This document shows, one piece after another, positions 33,931-45,095 of a stretch of 64,000 nucleotides of DNA; position 1 is the first letter of the stretch, and each line of letters opens with the position of its first letter. The notes under the pieces are model-generated. The model worked only from the letters and a program-made list of their open reading frames with translations, was not told where the DNA came from and did not search any database. The translations under genes were made by a program, and so were the position numbers. Source of the DNA: Cydia pomonella (lineage: Eukaryota > Arthropoda > Insecta > Lepidoptera > Tortricidae); contig NC_084717.1 of the NCBI RefSeq assembly GCF_033807575.1, positions 8,247,692 to 8,311,691 of the forward strand, in the 5' to 3' direction.

Positions 33931-34441
33931 TTAGCCTTTTGAACGGCAGGAACACCTAAAGATGTGGTGAGAGAAAGCCGCGCGTCCCTCATGCACTGCA
34001 CTAGCTTTACAGCTTGCATTGCGACCAATGTATGCCGCTCACCGCACCGCCGGTCGCGTGGGTCCAATCCACGGCCCTAGAAGACGTACTTTACATATAA
34101 ACAAGAGCACGCGAGCATTTTGCGAGTTGTGTATGTGTACTTGTGTTATCTAGGCGCACAAACGGTTACAATAACAAGAAGTGTACACCGCGTGTGCAGT
34201 CCAACACGGGAGCACGGGTGCGATTCGAAAATAACGCGCTAGCGACGCATTATGACATTGATATTTTACCCTTTGAACGCCATAACAAAAACGTTACTCA
34301 CATGCCAAGGTCACGGGCGCAAGTGAGCTTGAAAGTGCATGAGTATTACATTAGGGACTTTGACAGCGATTATAACAGCTATAATCATAAAATCATGTCT
34401 AGTGACGGCGCCTTTAGGTGTTCTTGACGTTCAAAAGGTTA
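33931..34441. mobile_element. 0.5-kb element with about 30-bp inverted ends
   Basis: The left end has ccttttgaacggcaggaaca (33934-) followed by cctaaag. The right end has ctttaggtgttcttgacgtt then caaaaggtt (34410-34441), an inverted pair with few mismatches. The right part, with the sequence up to 34553, recurs as a direct diverged copy at about 35250-35515. Confidence 0.55.
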
Positions 34442-34553
34442 AGGGCGTTTGCTAGCTGGCGCTAGTGCACGAAGCGGGCAAACACGCGCAGGTGCCTTTG
34501 TAAGTAAAATCAGTCGCACGCGTCCGCGCCAGTTAGCGTTGCTCATACTGTAA

Positions 34554-35190
34554 GAGCTCGTTCCCACTATGTCGGATGTCGTGGCGATTTTTAATCGTAC
34601 GTTCCACTGGCAGAACATTTTATATGAAGCTGTTCACACTCGTCTGACAGCGATTTTGTGTCGGATACGACATAAAATGTCGTGCGTTTTGCCAGCCCTC
34701 CCAGCCCGGAAAAAAATCGTGTCGTGTCTCGCTCGCGTACGAGTGAATATAGCGCTGTTCACATTTTGTCGGATGTCGGAACGATTTCGCCCGCGCCGCC
34801 CGCGCGGCACCCCCTCACACACCCGCGCGTCGCTGCCGCGTCGTTGCGATCGCTTCTTAATTCAGCTATCAAATTCTGAAATATTCATAAGGTAAATCTT
34901 TCCCTGAGAATTGGGTGTACCCAATATCTCCTTTTTTTAACTGCCTCTAATCGTTTCTTTCGCAAATAATACAAAACCACAAACATTTCGTCGACGTTCA
35001 TCTTGTACTAAGCCTCGCTACCCACTCGAAAAATACACGCCAGCTGCGATCGTGCACGACAGACGACTAGTGGGAACAGTACCGCCGACACCCGATTGAA
35101 ATCCGGATCCGACATCCGACATAGTGAGAACAGCGGCAACGACACACGATTAAAAATCGCCACGACATCCGACATAGTGGGAACGAGCTC
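34554..35190. mobile_element. Harbinger-like MITE with perfect 45-bp ends and TAA target duplication
   Basis: The terminal inverted repeats 34554-34598 and 35146-35190 are 45 bp and perfect (begin gagctcgttcccactatgtc). TAA flanks both sides (34551-34553, 35191-35193); 3-bp TWA duplications are typical of PIF/Harbinger elements. GTCGGATGTCG-like words recur inside in both orientations. The open frames in it are by-products of GC-rich repeat sequence. It sits inside the duplicated GCTAGCTGGCGC repeat. Confidence 0.85.
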
Positions 35191-35249
35191 TAAGCCGCAC
35201 GCCCGCTCCATGCACACGCGCGACGTTACGGACGCCCTATGCCCTAAAC

Positions 35250-35515
35250 CTTACTTGAAAGTGTGAAGGTTACTCTGACAGCGGCTATATCAGCTATAAT
35301 GTATTTATGACGCTTTGAGCATAGCTAGTTACGACGCCTTAAGGTATTCTTGGCGTTCAAAAGGTTAAGGGCGTTTGCTAGCTGGCGCGAGTGCACGGAG
35401 CGGGTGCACGTGCACTCGCGCCAGCTAGCGTCGCCCGCTAGCTGGCGCGGCACCCGCCTTTGTAGGTAAAATTCGTCGCACGCGTCCGCGCCAGCTAGCG
35501 TCGCCAGTTACTGTT
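35250..35515 (+). repeat. second copy of the GCTAGCTGGCGC repeat
   Basis: Direct, diverged copy of about 34310-34553: both have GACAGCG...TATAAC/TCAGCTATAAT, CGTTCAAAAGGTTAAGGGCG, TTTGCTAGCTGGCGC and GTCGCACGCGTCCGCGCCAG. Confidence 0.65.
35377..35429. repeat. 20-bp hairpin arms within the GCTAGCTGGCGC repeat
   Basis: 35377-35396 and 35410-35429 are perfect reverse complements (gctagctggcgcgagtgcac) with a 13-nt loop. A third related word, GCTAGCTGGCGCGG, follows at 35438. Confidence 0.85.
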
Positions 35516-35536
35516 TTTCGTTAACCCGCTTCAGCT

Positions 35537-36010
35537 AGCAAACTAATCGCAAATGGTCCGAGATTGGCGCAATAACCATGCATTCCCTTATCTGGATCTG
35601 GATGCACCTATTCACCAATGCTTGCTTTAAAGTAACTTGTCGACTCGTCCTGATAATATTTGTGCGACCGTGAAGAAAATCTATGCTGTCACTTATTTTT
35701 CAATTTATATGAAATAAAGATGTTAAATGTATTCAAAAGTTTTTATTTAATAAGGTATGTATAAGTGCTCTGTGCATCCGCACCAGCTAGCGGTGCCCTT
35801 AGCAAACCAATCGCAAATGGTCCGAGATTGGCGCAATAACCATGCATTCTCTTATCTGGATCTGGATGCACCTATTCACCAATGCTTGCTTTAAATTAAC
35901 TTGTCGATTCATCCTGCTAATATTTGTGCGACCGTGAAGAAAATGTATGCCGTCAGTTATTTTTCAATTTATATGAAATAAAGGTGTTAAATGTATTCAA
36001 AAGTTTTTAT
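35537..36010 (+). repeat. tandem duplication, two 210-bp units 264 bp apart
   Basis: Units 35537-35746 and 35801-36010 are about 95 percent identical by eye, beginning AGCAAACTAATCGCAAATGG and ending AATAAAGRTGTTAAATG then TATTCAAAAG and TTTTTAT. The 54-bp linker contains CACCAGCTAGCGGTGCC, tying the unit to the adjacent GCTAGC repeat. No frame is conserved. Confidence 0.85.
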
Positions 36011-36959
36011 ATCTTAAACCATATATATAATGGAACGAAATACAGCTACCATCTTAGCTTGGCAAGCAGTTAAGAGTCGCTGATGCTTTTATTGTATTCA
36101 CTGCGTTAATTTTAGGTTTAAGATTCTTTATTCTCACTAAGAATTTGACAATTCACTTACATGAGAACTTAAAACTACACAATTTAATCCTGCTTCATAT
36201 GGCAAACGAAGGAAACGTTGCTTTGAACCGCGACGCAATCTCAAATGTTTCACTTTTACACAATTTTCCTGCAGAGAGACAAAACAAGTATGTACATAGT
36301 ACCTTTTTACGATTTATTTTATCGTAACATATAAACTTAGATTTATTTTCTTGCTGCTAATTATGGTACTCCAACTACTCCATAAATACATTTACTTACC
36401 TACTTATTGCTTAGGAATCTTATTTCATGTTTAATAATAAGTTTATATAACGTTTCTAGCGGGACATAACGCGAACTTTAAAAAATGTAATGCTTTTTCT
36501 ACCTTTATCACTCGAATATGTAAGAGCAAGAGAGATAAATAGACGAAACTTACTAGTTCAAGGTAACCACTCGTTTTATTGTCAAAGTTCCGAATTAAAC
36601 AAACTTATTCTTCGGTGACATTTTTAGCGTTTATAAGCGACTATACGGATCCAGCATTTGCCGCTCATTCGGTTCTCCTATTGCACGCAAGATGTCAGTA
36701 CTAGAGAGGATTTGAAAAATCATAATTAAGTAGTTTAGTGCCATTTATTGAGCAGTAATAATTTAAAAAAATATATAAATTACTTTTTCATTATATTTCA
36801 GGCATGCAAAGTGATGTAAATGGTTACAAAAGTAACTCTATATGAATGACATTTTTTAGTTCCAGTTTACGCCGCAGCGCATGATCAAAATTATTAATAT
36901 CATCTTCCCTGGACACTTTCGGTCTTTGGTGTCATATAAGTAATTAATGCTTAATTGAA
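36011..36959. other. non-coding tract, nothing recognised
   Basis: AT-rich. The open frame at 36145-36327 has no family-like motif. Confidence 0.5.
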
Positions 36960-37525
36960 GACCTTCCAAATAGGATATGACTCAATTGTATATACCAATA
37001 GTAAAAATTACCCAAACTGCTACCAAGGCTCCATCTAGTGCCAGGTAGAACAAACAAAGCGGCATTTACCACAATTAATTAACGAAAAAACTCGTTTTAT
37101 TACCGCCCCTGCAAGCATTTGAGTGCAAGTATATATATATTAAAATACCTTATAAAAATGTCTTTTAAATGATATATATGGCTTGAGTATACAAGCAAGT
37201 TTCAGTGTTTAATAGCAGTATTTTTAATTCAAGCATATGTTATATCAACTAATTCCAGCCCTGTACGTACTTAAACGTAAGTAGTGGTAAACAGAAATCT
37301 AGAATTTCTCATATTCTTTCATACAAAACACCTAACAACCGGCTACGTAACAAGTACTTTGTAAAACAACAGTTTATATTCGCCACTCTTTTTTTTAAAT
37401 TGCTCAGTCCCTGCACGTTATCCAAAGTTGGTGTCATACAATAAAATAATGCTAAGAGTAAACCCTTTCAAACGAGATATGTCTCAATAGTATACATCCA
37501 TGGGACAAATTGCCCATTCTCCTTT
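36960..37525 (-). repeat. about 0.55-kb dispersed repeat, copy 2
   Basis: Inverse, diverged copy of 19842-20400. Landmarks run in mirrored order across the whole length. In both places it adjoins a fragment of the same LINE family (19660-19832 and 37541-38127). Confidence 0.6.
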
Positions 37526-37540
37526 ACTTACCTCGGGAGC

Positions 37541-38127
37541 GTTGTGTCAGAAACTGGAGGGCCCGAAGAAGACATCGCTTCGAGAATAGCCAAAGCAAGA
37601 GCAACCTTCGCACGGCTCCGACCCGTATGGCAATCAAGTAAACTGACTCGGAGAGTCAAGCTCAGAATATTCCGATCAAACGTAAAAACCGTATTGCTAT
37701 ATGGATGCGAGACGTGGAAGGTTACAAAAGACATCTCGCGCCAGCTACAAGTCTGTGTTAACCACTGCCTCCGCCGCATTCTCGGTGTATACTGGCCCGA
37801 GAAAATCTCTAATGCCAGCCTCTGGAGATGCTGCAATGAAACCCCGATCGACCAGCAGATCTAGCGCCGGAAATGGAGTTGGATTGGGCATACACTCCGA
37901 AGGGATCCTAAACACATACCGAGGCAAGCCCTAGACTGGAATCCCTAAGGAAAAAGGAAACGTTGCCGTCCAAAGCAGACCTGGCGCCGGACTATAATTG
38001 CAGAGGCGAAGGCTATTGCGAAGACTTGGAGCGAACTCAAGCACGAAGCTCAAGACCGATCCAGATGGCGGCGCACTGTGGACGCCCTCTGCCCCATCTA
38101 GGGGACATAGGACAATAAGTCAAGTAA
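37541..38127 (+). pseudogene. RTE/CR1-like LINE C-terminus
   Basis: Open to 37864, then continuing past stops. It reads SETGGPEEDIASRIAKARAT, then FARLRPVWQSSKLTRRVKLR, IFRSNVKTVLLYGCETWKVT, LRRILGVYWPEKISNASLWR, then (after a stop) RRKWSWIGHTLRRDPKHIPR, QALDWNP, and finally SELKHEAQDRSRWRRTVDAL with CPI. This is the region C-terminal to the RT palm in a widespread invertebrate LINE family (LLYGCETW ... RIxxVxWPxxISNxxLW ... WIGHxLRR). Stops occur after IDQQI, after DWNP and at the end. It lacks the RT core. Its 3' end adjoins the hairpin MITE at 38131. Confidence 0.85.
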
Positions 38128-38130
38128 GTC

Positions 38131-38338
38131 ACAAAGAGTGGGGAAGTAGGTTATCTTCATACAAACGCACCGCGCGCGGCTTGTATGTGTGCGCCATAGT
38201 ATTTATGCGTCGTTTCTCAGTGCGCCAGTCGGGGCTTTTGTTTGCGTGCGGCGACGTAAAGATACTATGGCGCACACATACAATACAAGCAGCGCGCGGT
38301 GCGTTTGTATGAAGATAACCTACTTCCCCACTCTTTGT
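38131..38338. mobile_element. hairpin MITE, 208 bp
   Basis: Inverted ends of about 75 bp, nearly perfect, beginning acaaagagtggggaagtagg and continuing through TATGTGTGCGCCATAGTAT. GC-rich inner segment. Open frames across it on both strands mirror each other and are not genes. Confidence 0.85.
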
Positions 38339-39445
38339 ACTATGATATAGTGTGTGGTACACACTAAGATACGTAACGATGTTGTATGTTAGTTTCCGAC
38401 TGGTTCACTAAATTACATGATCGTTGATTAGTGTTGTAACATTAAAAAAACATTGAAAACGCGTCACTTAGTTCAGAAGTTTCCTGGCAGTTCGATTATT
38501 CATCACTCACCACACCTATTAATGATATTCCGCACATGTTTTGTTTAAAATAAATCCATTAACATTCCGAAACCTCACGTTTACCGCAGTTCAGTCCATT
38601 AGCAATAATAAAGTCGTTTTGTATTTGAATATCGTTTAAATAGTAACGGATTTCCTTAATTTCATTGTAAAACTCCGACATCTGTCCCCGGGCTACCAAT
38701 CAAAAGTCGCGAAAACTGTACTTAGTAACTTTCCTGTTTGAATGAGACAGAAATACCGGAAAAGTTGCAAAAGGGAGCTAATTACAGTGCCACTAGACGT
38801 TAAATACACTGACAAACAAATATCTAGTAATTTAATGAGAGTCAAGTTTAGGTTTGTAATGAAAATGCTATAGTTTATCTAATTATTTCCCGTCAGTGTG
38901 CTATTTATCTGGACCTTCTGTTGTGATATTTCTTAGAGACTTGACCTACATTTCCATTACCAAGGGGTTTCCCAGACATATCATAGTGCCTTCCCAAGGC
39001 ACGGTGTGACCTGACTTATAGCAGTTTAGGTTGCCTTGCGTACAGTCAGCATCAATAGTTGCGGATGAAACAACGCGCCAAAAGTATCTGGCATCCCAGA
39101 TAACTTTTCCAAATATCAATAAATCTCTAAAATTTAGATTCAAAAGTATATCTTTTACAGTCTTAATTGAGCTAGATATAAAACCATCACTATTTGTTAA
39201 GTTGTTACAGAATGGTAGATACTTTGAGACCTTGTTTATCCGCTACTTTTGTTGCTGACTATACAACAATTACTATTCGTAAAAGCTTGTTCTACGGTGT
39301 TTTTATTACCTATTAAAAGTTTTATTGATTATATACTAGTCCATCTTCAATCAAGAATACCTAAACGCACCACCGCGCGCAAAAACCAAAAAGTGACGAT
39401 ACACGCCCCAAGAACATAAATATCCTGAATTTGTAGGGTTCAGCA
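38339..39445. other. non-coding tract, nothing recognised
   Basis: No gene or element ends detected. Confidence 0.5.
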
Positions 39446-40497
39446 TTTTTTTAGGGTTCCGTAGCCAAATGGCAAAAAACGGAACCCTTATAGATTCGTC
39501 ATGTCCGTCTGTCTGTCCGATTCTGTCACAGCCACTTTTTTCCGAAACTATAAGAGCTGTACTGTTCAAACTTAGTAAGTGGATGTATTCTACGAACCGC
39601 ATTAAGATTTTCACACAAAAATAGAAAAAAAAACAATAAATTTTGGGGGTTCCCCATACTTAGAACTGAAACTCAAAAAATCTTTTTTCATCAAACCCAT
39701 ACGTGTGGGGTATCTATGGATAGGTCTTCAAAAATGATATTGAGGTTTCTAATATCATTTTTTTCTAAAATGAATAGTTTGCGCGAGAGACACTTCCAAA
39801 GTGGTAAAATGTGTGTCCCCCCCCCCCGTAACTTCTAAAATAACAGAATGAAAAATCTAAAAAAAATATATGATATACATTGCCATGTAAACTTCCACCG
39901 AAAATTGGTTTGAACGAGATCTAGTAAGTAGTTTTTTTTTTAATACGTCATGAAATTAAAAAAATAATTTTATTTTCATCATACCCATACGTGTGGGGTA
40001 TCTATGGATAGGTCTTCAAAAATGATATTAAGGTTTCTAATATCATTTTTTTCTAAACTGAATAGTTTGCGCGAGAGAACCTTCCAAAGTGAAAAAAAGT
40101 GTGTCCCCCCCCCTGTAACTTCTAAAATAACAGAATGAAAAATCTAAAAAAAATATATAATATACATTACCATGCAAACTTCCACCGAAAATTGGTTTGA
40201 ACGAGATCTAGTAAGTAGTTTTTTTTTAATACGTCATAAAATTAAAAAAAATTTTTTTTCATTAAACATATACGTGTGGGGTATCTATGAATAGGTCTTC
40301 AAAAATGATATTTAGGTTCCTAATATCATTTTTTTCTAAACTGAATAGTTTGTGCGAGAGACACTTCCAAAGTGGTAAAATGTGTGTCCAAAGTGGGAAA
40401 ATGTTGAACAAGATCTAATAAGAAGATTTTTTTTAATACGTCTTAAATTGTACGGAACCCTTCATGCGCGAGTCCGACTCGCACTTGGCCGCTTTTT
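39446..40497. mobile_element. 1.05-kb repeat element with three internal tandem units
   Basis: Starts TTTTTTAGGGTTCCGTAGCC and ends ...CGGAACCCTTCATGCGCGAG, then TCCGACTCGCACTTGGCCGC and TTTTTTA, so the ends share an inverted GGGTTCCG core. Inside are tandem units at about 39684, 39970 and 40255 (landmark acgtgtggggtatctatg at 39701, 39989, 40272; periods 288 and 283 bp), the third shortened. The units contain C runs (GTGTCCCCCCC...). It is a high-copy lepidopteran repeat as I remember it; its class is unclear to me. Confidence 0.75.
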
Positions 40498-40507
40498 TAA
40501 TATACTA

Positions 40508-40870
40508 CGTCGGTGGCAAACAAGCATACGGCCCGCCCGTTGGTAAGTAGTCTCTGTAGCCTATGCACACCTGCAACTCTAGAGGAGTTACATGCACGTT
40601 GCCGACCCTAACACCCTTCCCTCCCCTCGTTGAGCTCTGGCAACCTTACTCACCGGCATGAACACAACACTATGAGTACGGTCTAGTGTTATTTGGCTGC
40701 GGTTTTCTGTACTTCCCAATTGGGCTCTGCTCTAGATCTGGAATGACATCCGCTGTGCTGTGCTCTACCACTACCACACAAAGCGAGATGACTTTCACGA
40801 TGCCCATACCTCTCTTGTGGACGTAGGTAGTTTAAGGACGTACCCGTACGTGCAGTTGTTACATCCGAGA
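40508..40870 (+). repeat. repeat modules P and Q joined
   Basis: Module P (40508-40680) starts gtcggtggcaaacaagcata then CGGCCCGCC and ends CACAACACTATGAGTA. Its inverse copy is at 44050-44228. Module Q (40735-40850) has GATCTGGAATGACATCCGCT and CACAAAGCGAGATGAC; its inverse copy is at 23862-23955. Together they may be the 3' region of one longer element. Confidence 0.65.
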
Positions 40871-41877
40871 TTTGAACGTGAATTCCTAAATATTTGAAGA
40901 TTATTGCCGTCGTTTATACATACATATATACACTGCGCTAACAGCCGCGACTGAAGATCTCGACTTGTTATTAATTAAGTGTCGCTGCCGAAACGCGGGA
41001 ACATCGGCAGATGACGAGAGCCCTGTTTTTGCGACGACGAGCGATTAGGCGTAAATTACTGGATAACATTTTTCCTCTGAAACTGAGAGCTTGAATTCTT
41101 GAGAGATCGTTTTGACGAAGAAAATAAGCTTTTTTGTACAATTTTTGGTTCATTTTACATGAATAACTTACTTATTTTTAGTCATAAAAAATATGAAAGC
41201 TGAGTTCACAAGTTTGAGGCGCGTGCTTGAGTGTCTGTGGCTTCCCGCTCGTTAAAATGTTTACAGAAATGTCTTATATTTACAAGCCGATTTCATAGCG
41301 TAGCCTACTATATATATTTACGTACAATGTTTAGGTATCTTCTTCATTAGACGCGCAACAGCTCTATATTTGTCGGATTAAAAGCACTACTGATTTTTTA
41401 AAATTTGTAATTTGCATCTTGGTATACTCGTATAATACTCGCTATGGAATGATCTTGATGCAGAGCGAATTTAACGTTGAAGACGCTAGCTAAAATGGTA
41501 TGCTCTAGGGTGGACATACCTCTATAGTTGTTATGATTATCAACTTATTGATCTGTATCAATTGTATTACTGTTAGTACAAACGTAATCTATAATTAAAA
41601 CGACACGATAAAATCGTTTTCTATTTGTTTCCTATTCAACATTGTATTGCTCGTTCTTTGTTTTGTTCGTATCTAATTACCCGACTGCCAAAGGGACGAG
41701 GGTAATGTTTTTCGAGTGTATGTATGTATGTATGTTTCTTTGTGGCCTCCTGTAGCTTAAACGGCTTGATGGATCTTGATGTATGAGGTATCGTTAGATT
41801 CGTCTTGATCACAGGAGTGTCATAGGATTTTTTGGGGGTAGCTAAAAAGTTATAAATAATAAAAAAAATATTATAAA
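40871..41877. other. non-coding tract
   Basis: No gene recognised. A short (TATG)n run is at about 41716-41733, just after an ACGAGGGTAATGTTTTTCG word. Confidence 0.5.
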
Positions 41878-42153
41878 AAAACAAAAAACCCGACACACAC
41901 ACCCTAAAAAGAGAAAAACAAGCCCCACAAGAATATTGTTGTTGATGGTAAGTATCGCAGGCGGGGACCAATTGAGGTTTACTTATAGTCATTTTGGTTG
42001 CTGGTTGTTAAGTTCACCTTTTAGCAGAATCTTACTTAGGTAGGTATTTTCGTTGGTGGCGGTCAAGTTGGTCCCCGATACTTACCATCAACAACAATAT
42101 TCTTGTGGGGCTTGTTTTTCTCTTTTTAGTGTGCAGTCGGGTTTTTTGTTTTT
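41878..42153. mobile_element. inverted-repeat element with 85-bp arms
   Basis: Arms at 41878-41970 and 42069-42153 match in inverse: AAACAAAAAACCCGAC, then AAAAAGAGAAAAACAAGCCC, CACAAGAATATTGTTGTTGA and TGGTAAGTATCG. About 100 bp of spacer. The right arm has an extra TGC and lacks the CACA repeat near the CCCGAC end. Confidence 0.75.
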
Positions 42154-43534
42154 TTAATAATAATTTTTTTTTAATTCATTTTGTAATTACGATACATATT
42201 GTATTTAATAACAGTAATTAACTGTAAAAACTAACTATCTAAGTTTTGTTTCGTGTTTACTTGTAAATAAATGTATTGTAACCATTTATTTATATTGTAA
42301 ATTACTTGCTACTTGCGGTTTAACCAACACTTGCATGTGACATATAATTTGTATGTATCAGTTTTTAACTATACACTGGTATTTAGGTCTCCAGCGTAAT
42401 AAAAATACAGAAACGATTTTTTTCCGAGGGTGGTTAAAGTTTTTCTACATGTTCAAATTGACACCTACTTTTTTCGATTGAGAAACTGTAAGTAACGCGA
42501 AGTATCTAATTAGCTTCAACCACGTGGCGCACGTCTATAAATACCCCGCCCTTGCCGACCACGGCATCAAGGATGAATTCCAATAAAACCATTTGCATAT
42601 ATTAGCGGAACTTTAATGTCGTGGAGACGGTTTTGTGACATGCCGAGGCGGCGAATGTTAAGTATTGGTTGCTAGATAGTGGCGCCTACCTGACGGCTAC
42701 AGGCCGCGTCAATTGGTTATTTAACTGGCATATTTATGGCAGTTCTGTAGAAAGTATAAACTATTATATATATTTATTGCTCTTGACTTAAGTGCAATCA
42801 TGCTTAACTACTATTAATCATCTAACTATGCTAGCAGAGTGATCCTTAGAGATCTTAGAGGAGCTTGACCTCCGACACCATAGAAAGCAATGAGGCTACC
42901 GTTTTTTTGCTGACCTGTTGGCGCCAGTGTTGAGTAAGGTCCGAAGTACAGCTTTCGAAGTCATTGTTATTATGGGCGCGAATAAAGTTTTTAATTTTAA
43001 ATCATATATAGAATAGAATAGAATAATTTTTATTCGTAAACAAAAACAAAACACATTACATTACATAATATAACAAAAACAAAGAAAGTATAAAGTGCCA
43101 CGAAATGAGCTGATCTTCCGATGAGACCATCAAGGAAGAAAAATCACGAAAGGTAATAGACAAGAAGAAGAAAGACAAAATAATATAGAGTGAACAAATT
43201 GAAAAATAGATAAAAGATAACGACTAAATTAAGTAAAGATTATTTATATATCAAGATTAATTATATATCAAGCATCGTACTGTAAAAGGGTTACGGTCTA
43301 ACTGAGGTGGGGAATGTAAACGCTCCAGGTAGATTCTGATAATATTATAGGTATATTTTTTCTTCAAACAACACAATACAACTATCGAGTAACTCAGATG
43401 CTTGCCATTTTCCGAATGCAGATCTTTATTCCTTCAGCAGGACGATAGTTCTGAATTCAAATAATCGTTGCCAGTTATCTATCTCGCTTTTAAAGTACTG
43501 ACGCTGATTGAGATATTATACATAAAAAATATAT
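42154..43534. other. non-coding tract with a possible LINE tail
   Basis: A TAGAATAGAATAGAATAATT run at about 43011-43030 resembles the short-repeat tail of a minus-strand LINE, but no coding sequence follows. TATAAATA at 42537 precedes a GC-rich stretch with no recognisable gene. Confidence 0.4.
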
Positions 43535-43675
43535 AATTGTGGCTTTCCATTACATAAGGGTTATGCTTAAGTGCAATGAGGTCCTTTTTATCTGAAATTC
43601 TAACAGAAATTTTGATAGAAAGGACATTATGGCACTGGAAGCTTGAGGACCTTTCTCTGATGGAAAGCCACAATT
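43535..43675. mobile_element. MITE, about 141 bp
   Basis: Perfect 16-bp inverted ends (aattgtggctttccat) at 43535-43550 and 43660-43675. The interior has AAGGAC/GTCCTT words. Confidence 0.65.
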
Positions 43676-43879
43676 GTAACAAACCCATCCAGAAACAGTG
43701 ACAATAGACATTTCGAAGACCTTACGCTACACTAGCGCCTCTAGCGACGAATTCATACGCGGTAGCCCTCATTCCTATTCTGAGCACTAAGCTTATTTTT
43801 TATGTTTAAGGGTAACCAATGGCAAAATTCTCAACTTCTAGTGTACAATATTATTTTGTTAGATCCAAGTATATGACTT

Positions 43880-44335
43880 CCGGACACTGAAAAATATATG
43901 ATCTGTCTAATCTAGCACACATTAAAGTGATTTTCATTAAGATTAACTGCTTTATATAACATCAACAAATGTTTGAATAACAGTAAAATACAAAGTAACG
44001 TCAACTGTTTGATCATTTATAAGTATTGAAAAAACCCTACCTATACCCTACCCATACCCTACTCATAGTGTTGTGTTCCTGCCGGTAAGTAATGTTGCCA
44101 GAGCTCAACGAGGGGGGGCGGGTTTAGGGTAGGCAACGCGCATGTAACTCCTCTGGAGTTGCAGGCGTACATAGCCTACGGAGACTGCTTACCATCAGGC
44201 GGGCCGTATGCTTGTTTGCCACCGACGTAGTATAAAAAAAAAAACAATAAAAATAAACCAAAAGTATACAGTAAAAGTTACTGTATTTTCGGAACAGTAA
44301 AATTTACTGTTTTGTTCGATAGGCTCTTATGGAAC
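43880..44335 (-). repeat. dispersed repeat split by module P, copy 1
   Basis: Left part 43880-44035 and right part 44240-44335 match the uninterrupted inverse copy at 48225-48440 (landmarks ACATTAAAGTGATTTT, CAACAAATGTTTGAA, AACAGTAAAATTTACTGTTT and TGTTCGATAGGCTC). The intervening 44040-44240 is module P in inverse orientation, so P inserted into this older repeat. Confidence 0.75.
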
Positions 44336-44639
44336 TCTTTAAAGCATTAAACGTGAATACAATTTCAATTATTTTAAATGTTTTTGTTATCAGTGCAAGC
44401 TTCTATGTAAATATATATTGCAAGTTTTTTACAAACGTACAATAACTTTTCCCCCTCTCTTAGAAATTCATAATTTTCTGTTTATTTAAAATTTGGTCTC
44501 GGGGCATCAATTTTCATGTATCTCTATAAAAGTTCGGTCAAGTTAACGTATTTCTTGGTTTCCCCCTCTTCCTACTTGCTTATAATTTTCTACCCATAAT
44601 AACCTTTTTGAAGTCGCCATTTCGTTAAATGAGTCCCGA

Positions 44640-45095
44640 CACTACAGTCTACCGTCAATGTATATCCTTGAATCATGCAAATTTGTTAAAAAACATGCAG
44701 AGTTGTTTACTCCGACAGCAGCGAAAATCAAAAGGAACAATCGAAACTTAAATAAACTTCAATTACCCCTCTCAAAGCTAAAACTAGTTACATCCAGCCC
44801 TCACTATATGTTAATTAAAATATACAACCACTTACCGAACTCCCTAAAAAATATTGAAAAATTACCGATGTTTAATAAAAATTTAAAAACCTTTTTAGTC
44901 AGCAAATGTTATTATAGTGTACATGAATTTTTGAATGATAAATTTGATTAATAATGTTAATATATGCATGTTAGTTTTAAGTATATTGCTGTGCCCTTGC
45001 AGGGTGTCACATATGAACCCACCTACTTATAAGCTCCACCTAATAATGTGTAATGTGATATGCAATAAACATTTTGAATCTTTGAATCTTTGACA
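44640..45095 (+). pseudogene. CR1-like LINE C-terminus and 3' UTR
   Basis: Open frame 44658-44951 reads MYILESCKFVKKHAELFTPT and, later, LQLPLSKLKLVTSSPHYMLI, KIYNHLPNSLKNIEKLPMFN and KNLKTFLVSKCYYSVHEFLN, then stop. This is the PSLYILExxxFVKxN ... GxxxYNxLPxxIKxxxxxxxFKxxLKxxLxxxxYYSxxEFL block that ends CR1-like ORF2 proteins. The 3' UTR includes GTGTCACATATGAACCCACC and ends in tandem TTTGAATC (about 45072-45090), a typical short-repeat tail. The start is a truncation point, not a real initiator. Related to 13962-14570. Confidence 0.85.

Noticed and set aside
34569..34895. 108-codon open frame on plus with overlapping frames on both strands
   Set aside because: It lies inside the 45-bp-ended MITE. 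GC-rich inverted repeats create stop-poor frames on both strands, and there is no protein motif.
37998..38362. Mirrored open frames of 77-104 codons on both strands
   Set aside because: They span the LINE 3' end and the hairpin MITE. The two strands give the same peptides because the arms are inverted copies.
42535..42600. TATAAATA followed by GC-rich sequence and an ATG (42571)
   Set aside because: The frame after the ATG closes quickly and no homologous product is apparent.
40508..44240. Inversion of a 3.6-kb segment inferred from P at 40.5 kb and inverted P at 44.1 kb
   Set aside because: The intervening sequence shows no matching breakpoints. Two independent insertions in opposite orientation explain it more simply, and the 48.2-kb empty site supports insertion.
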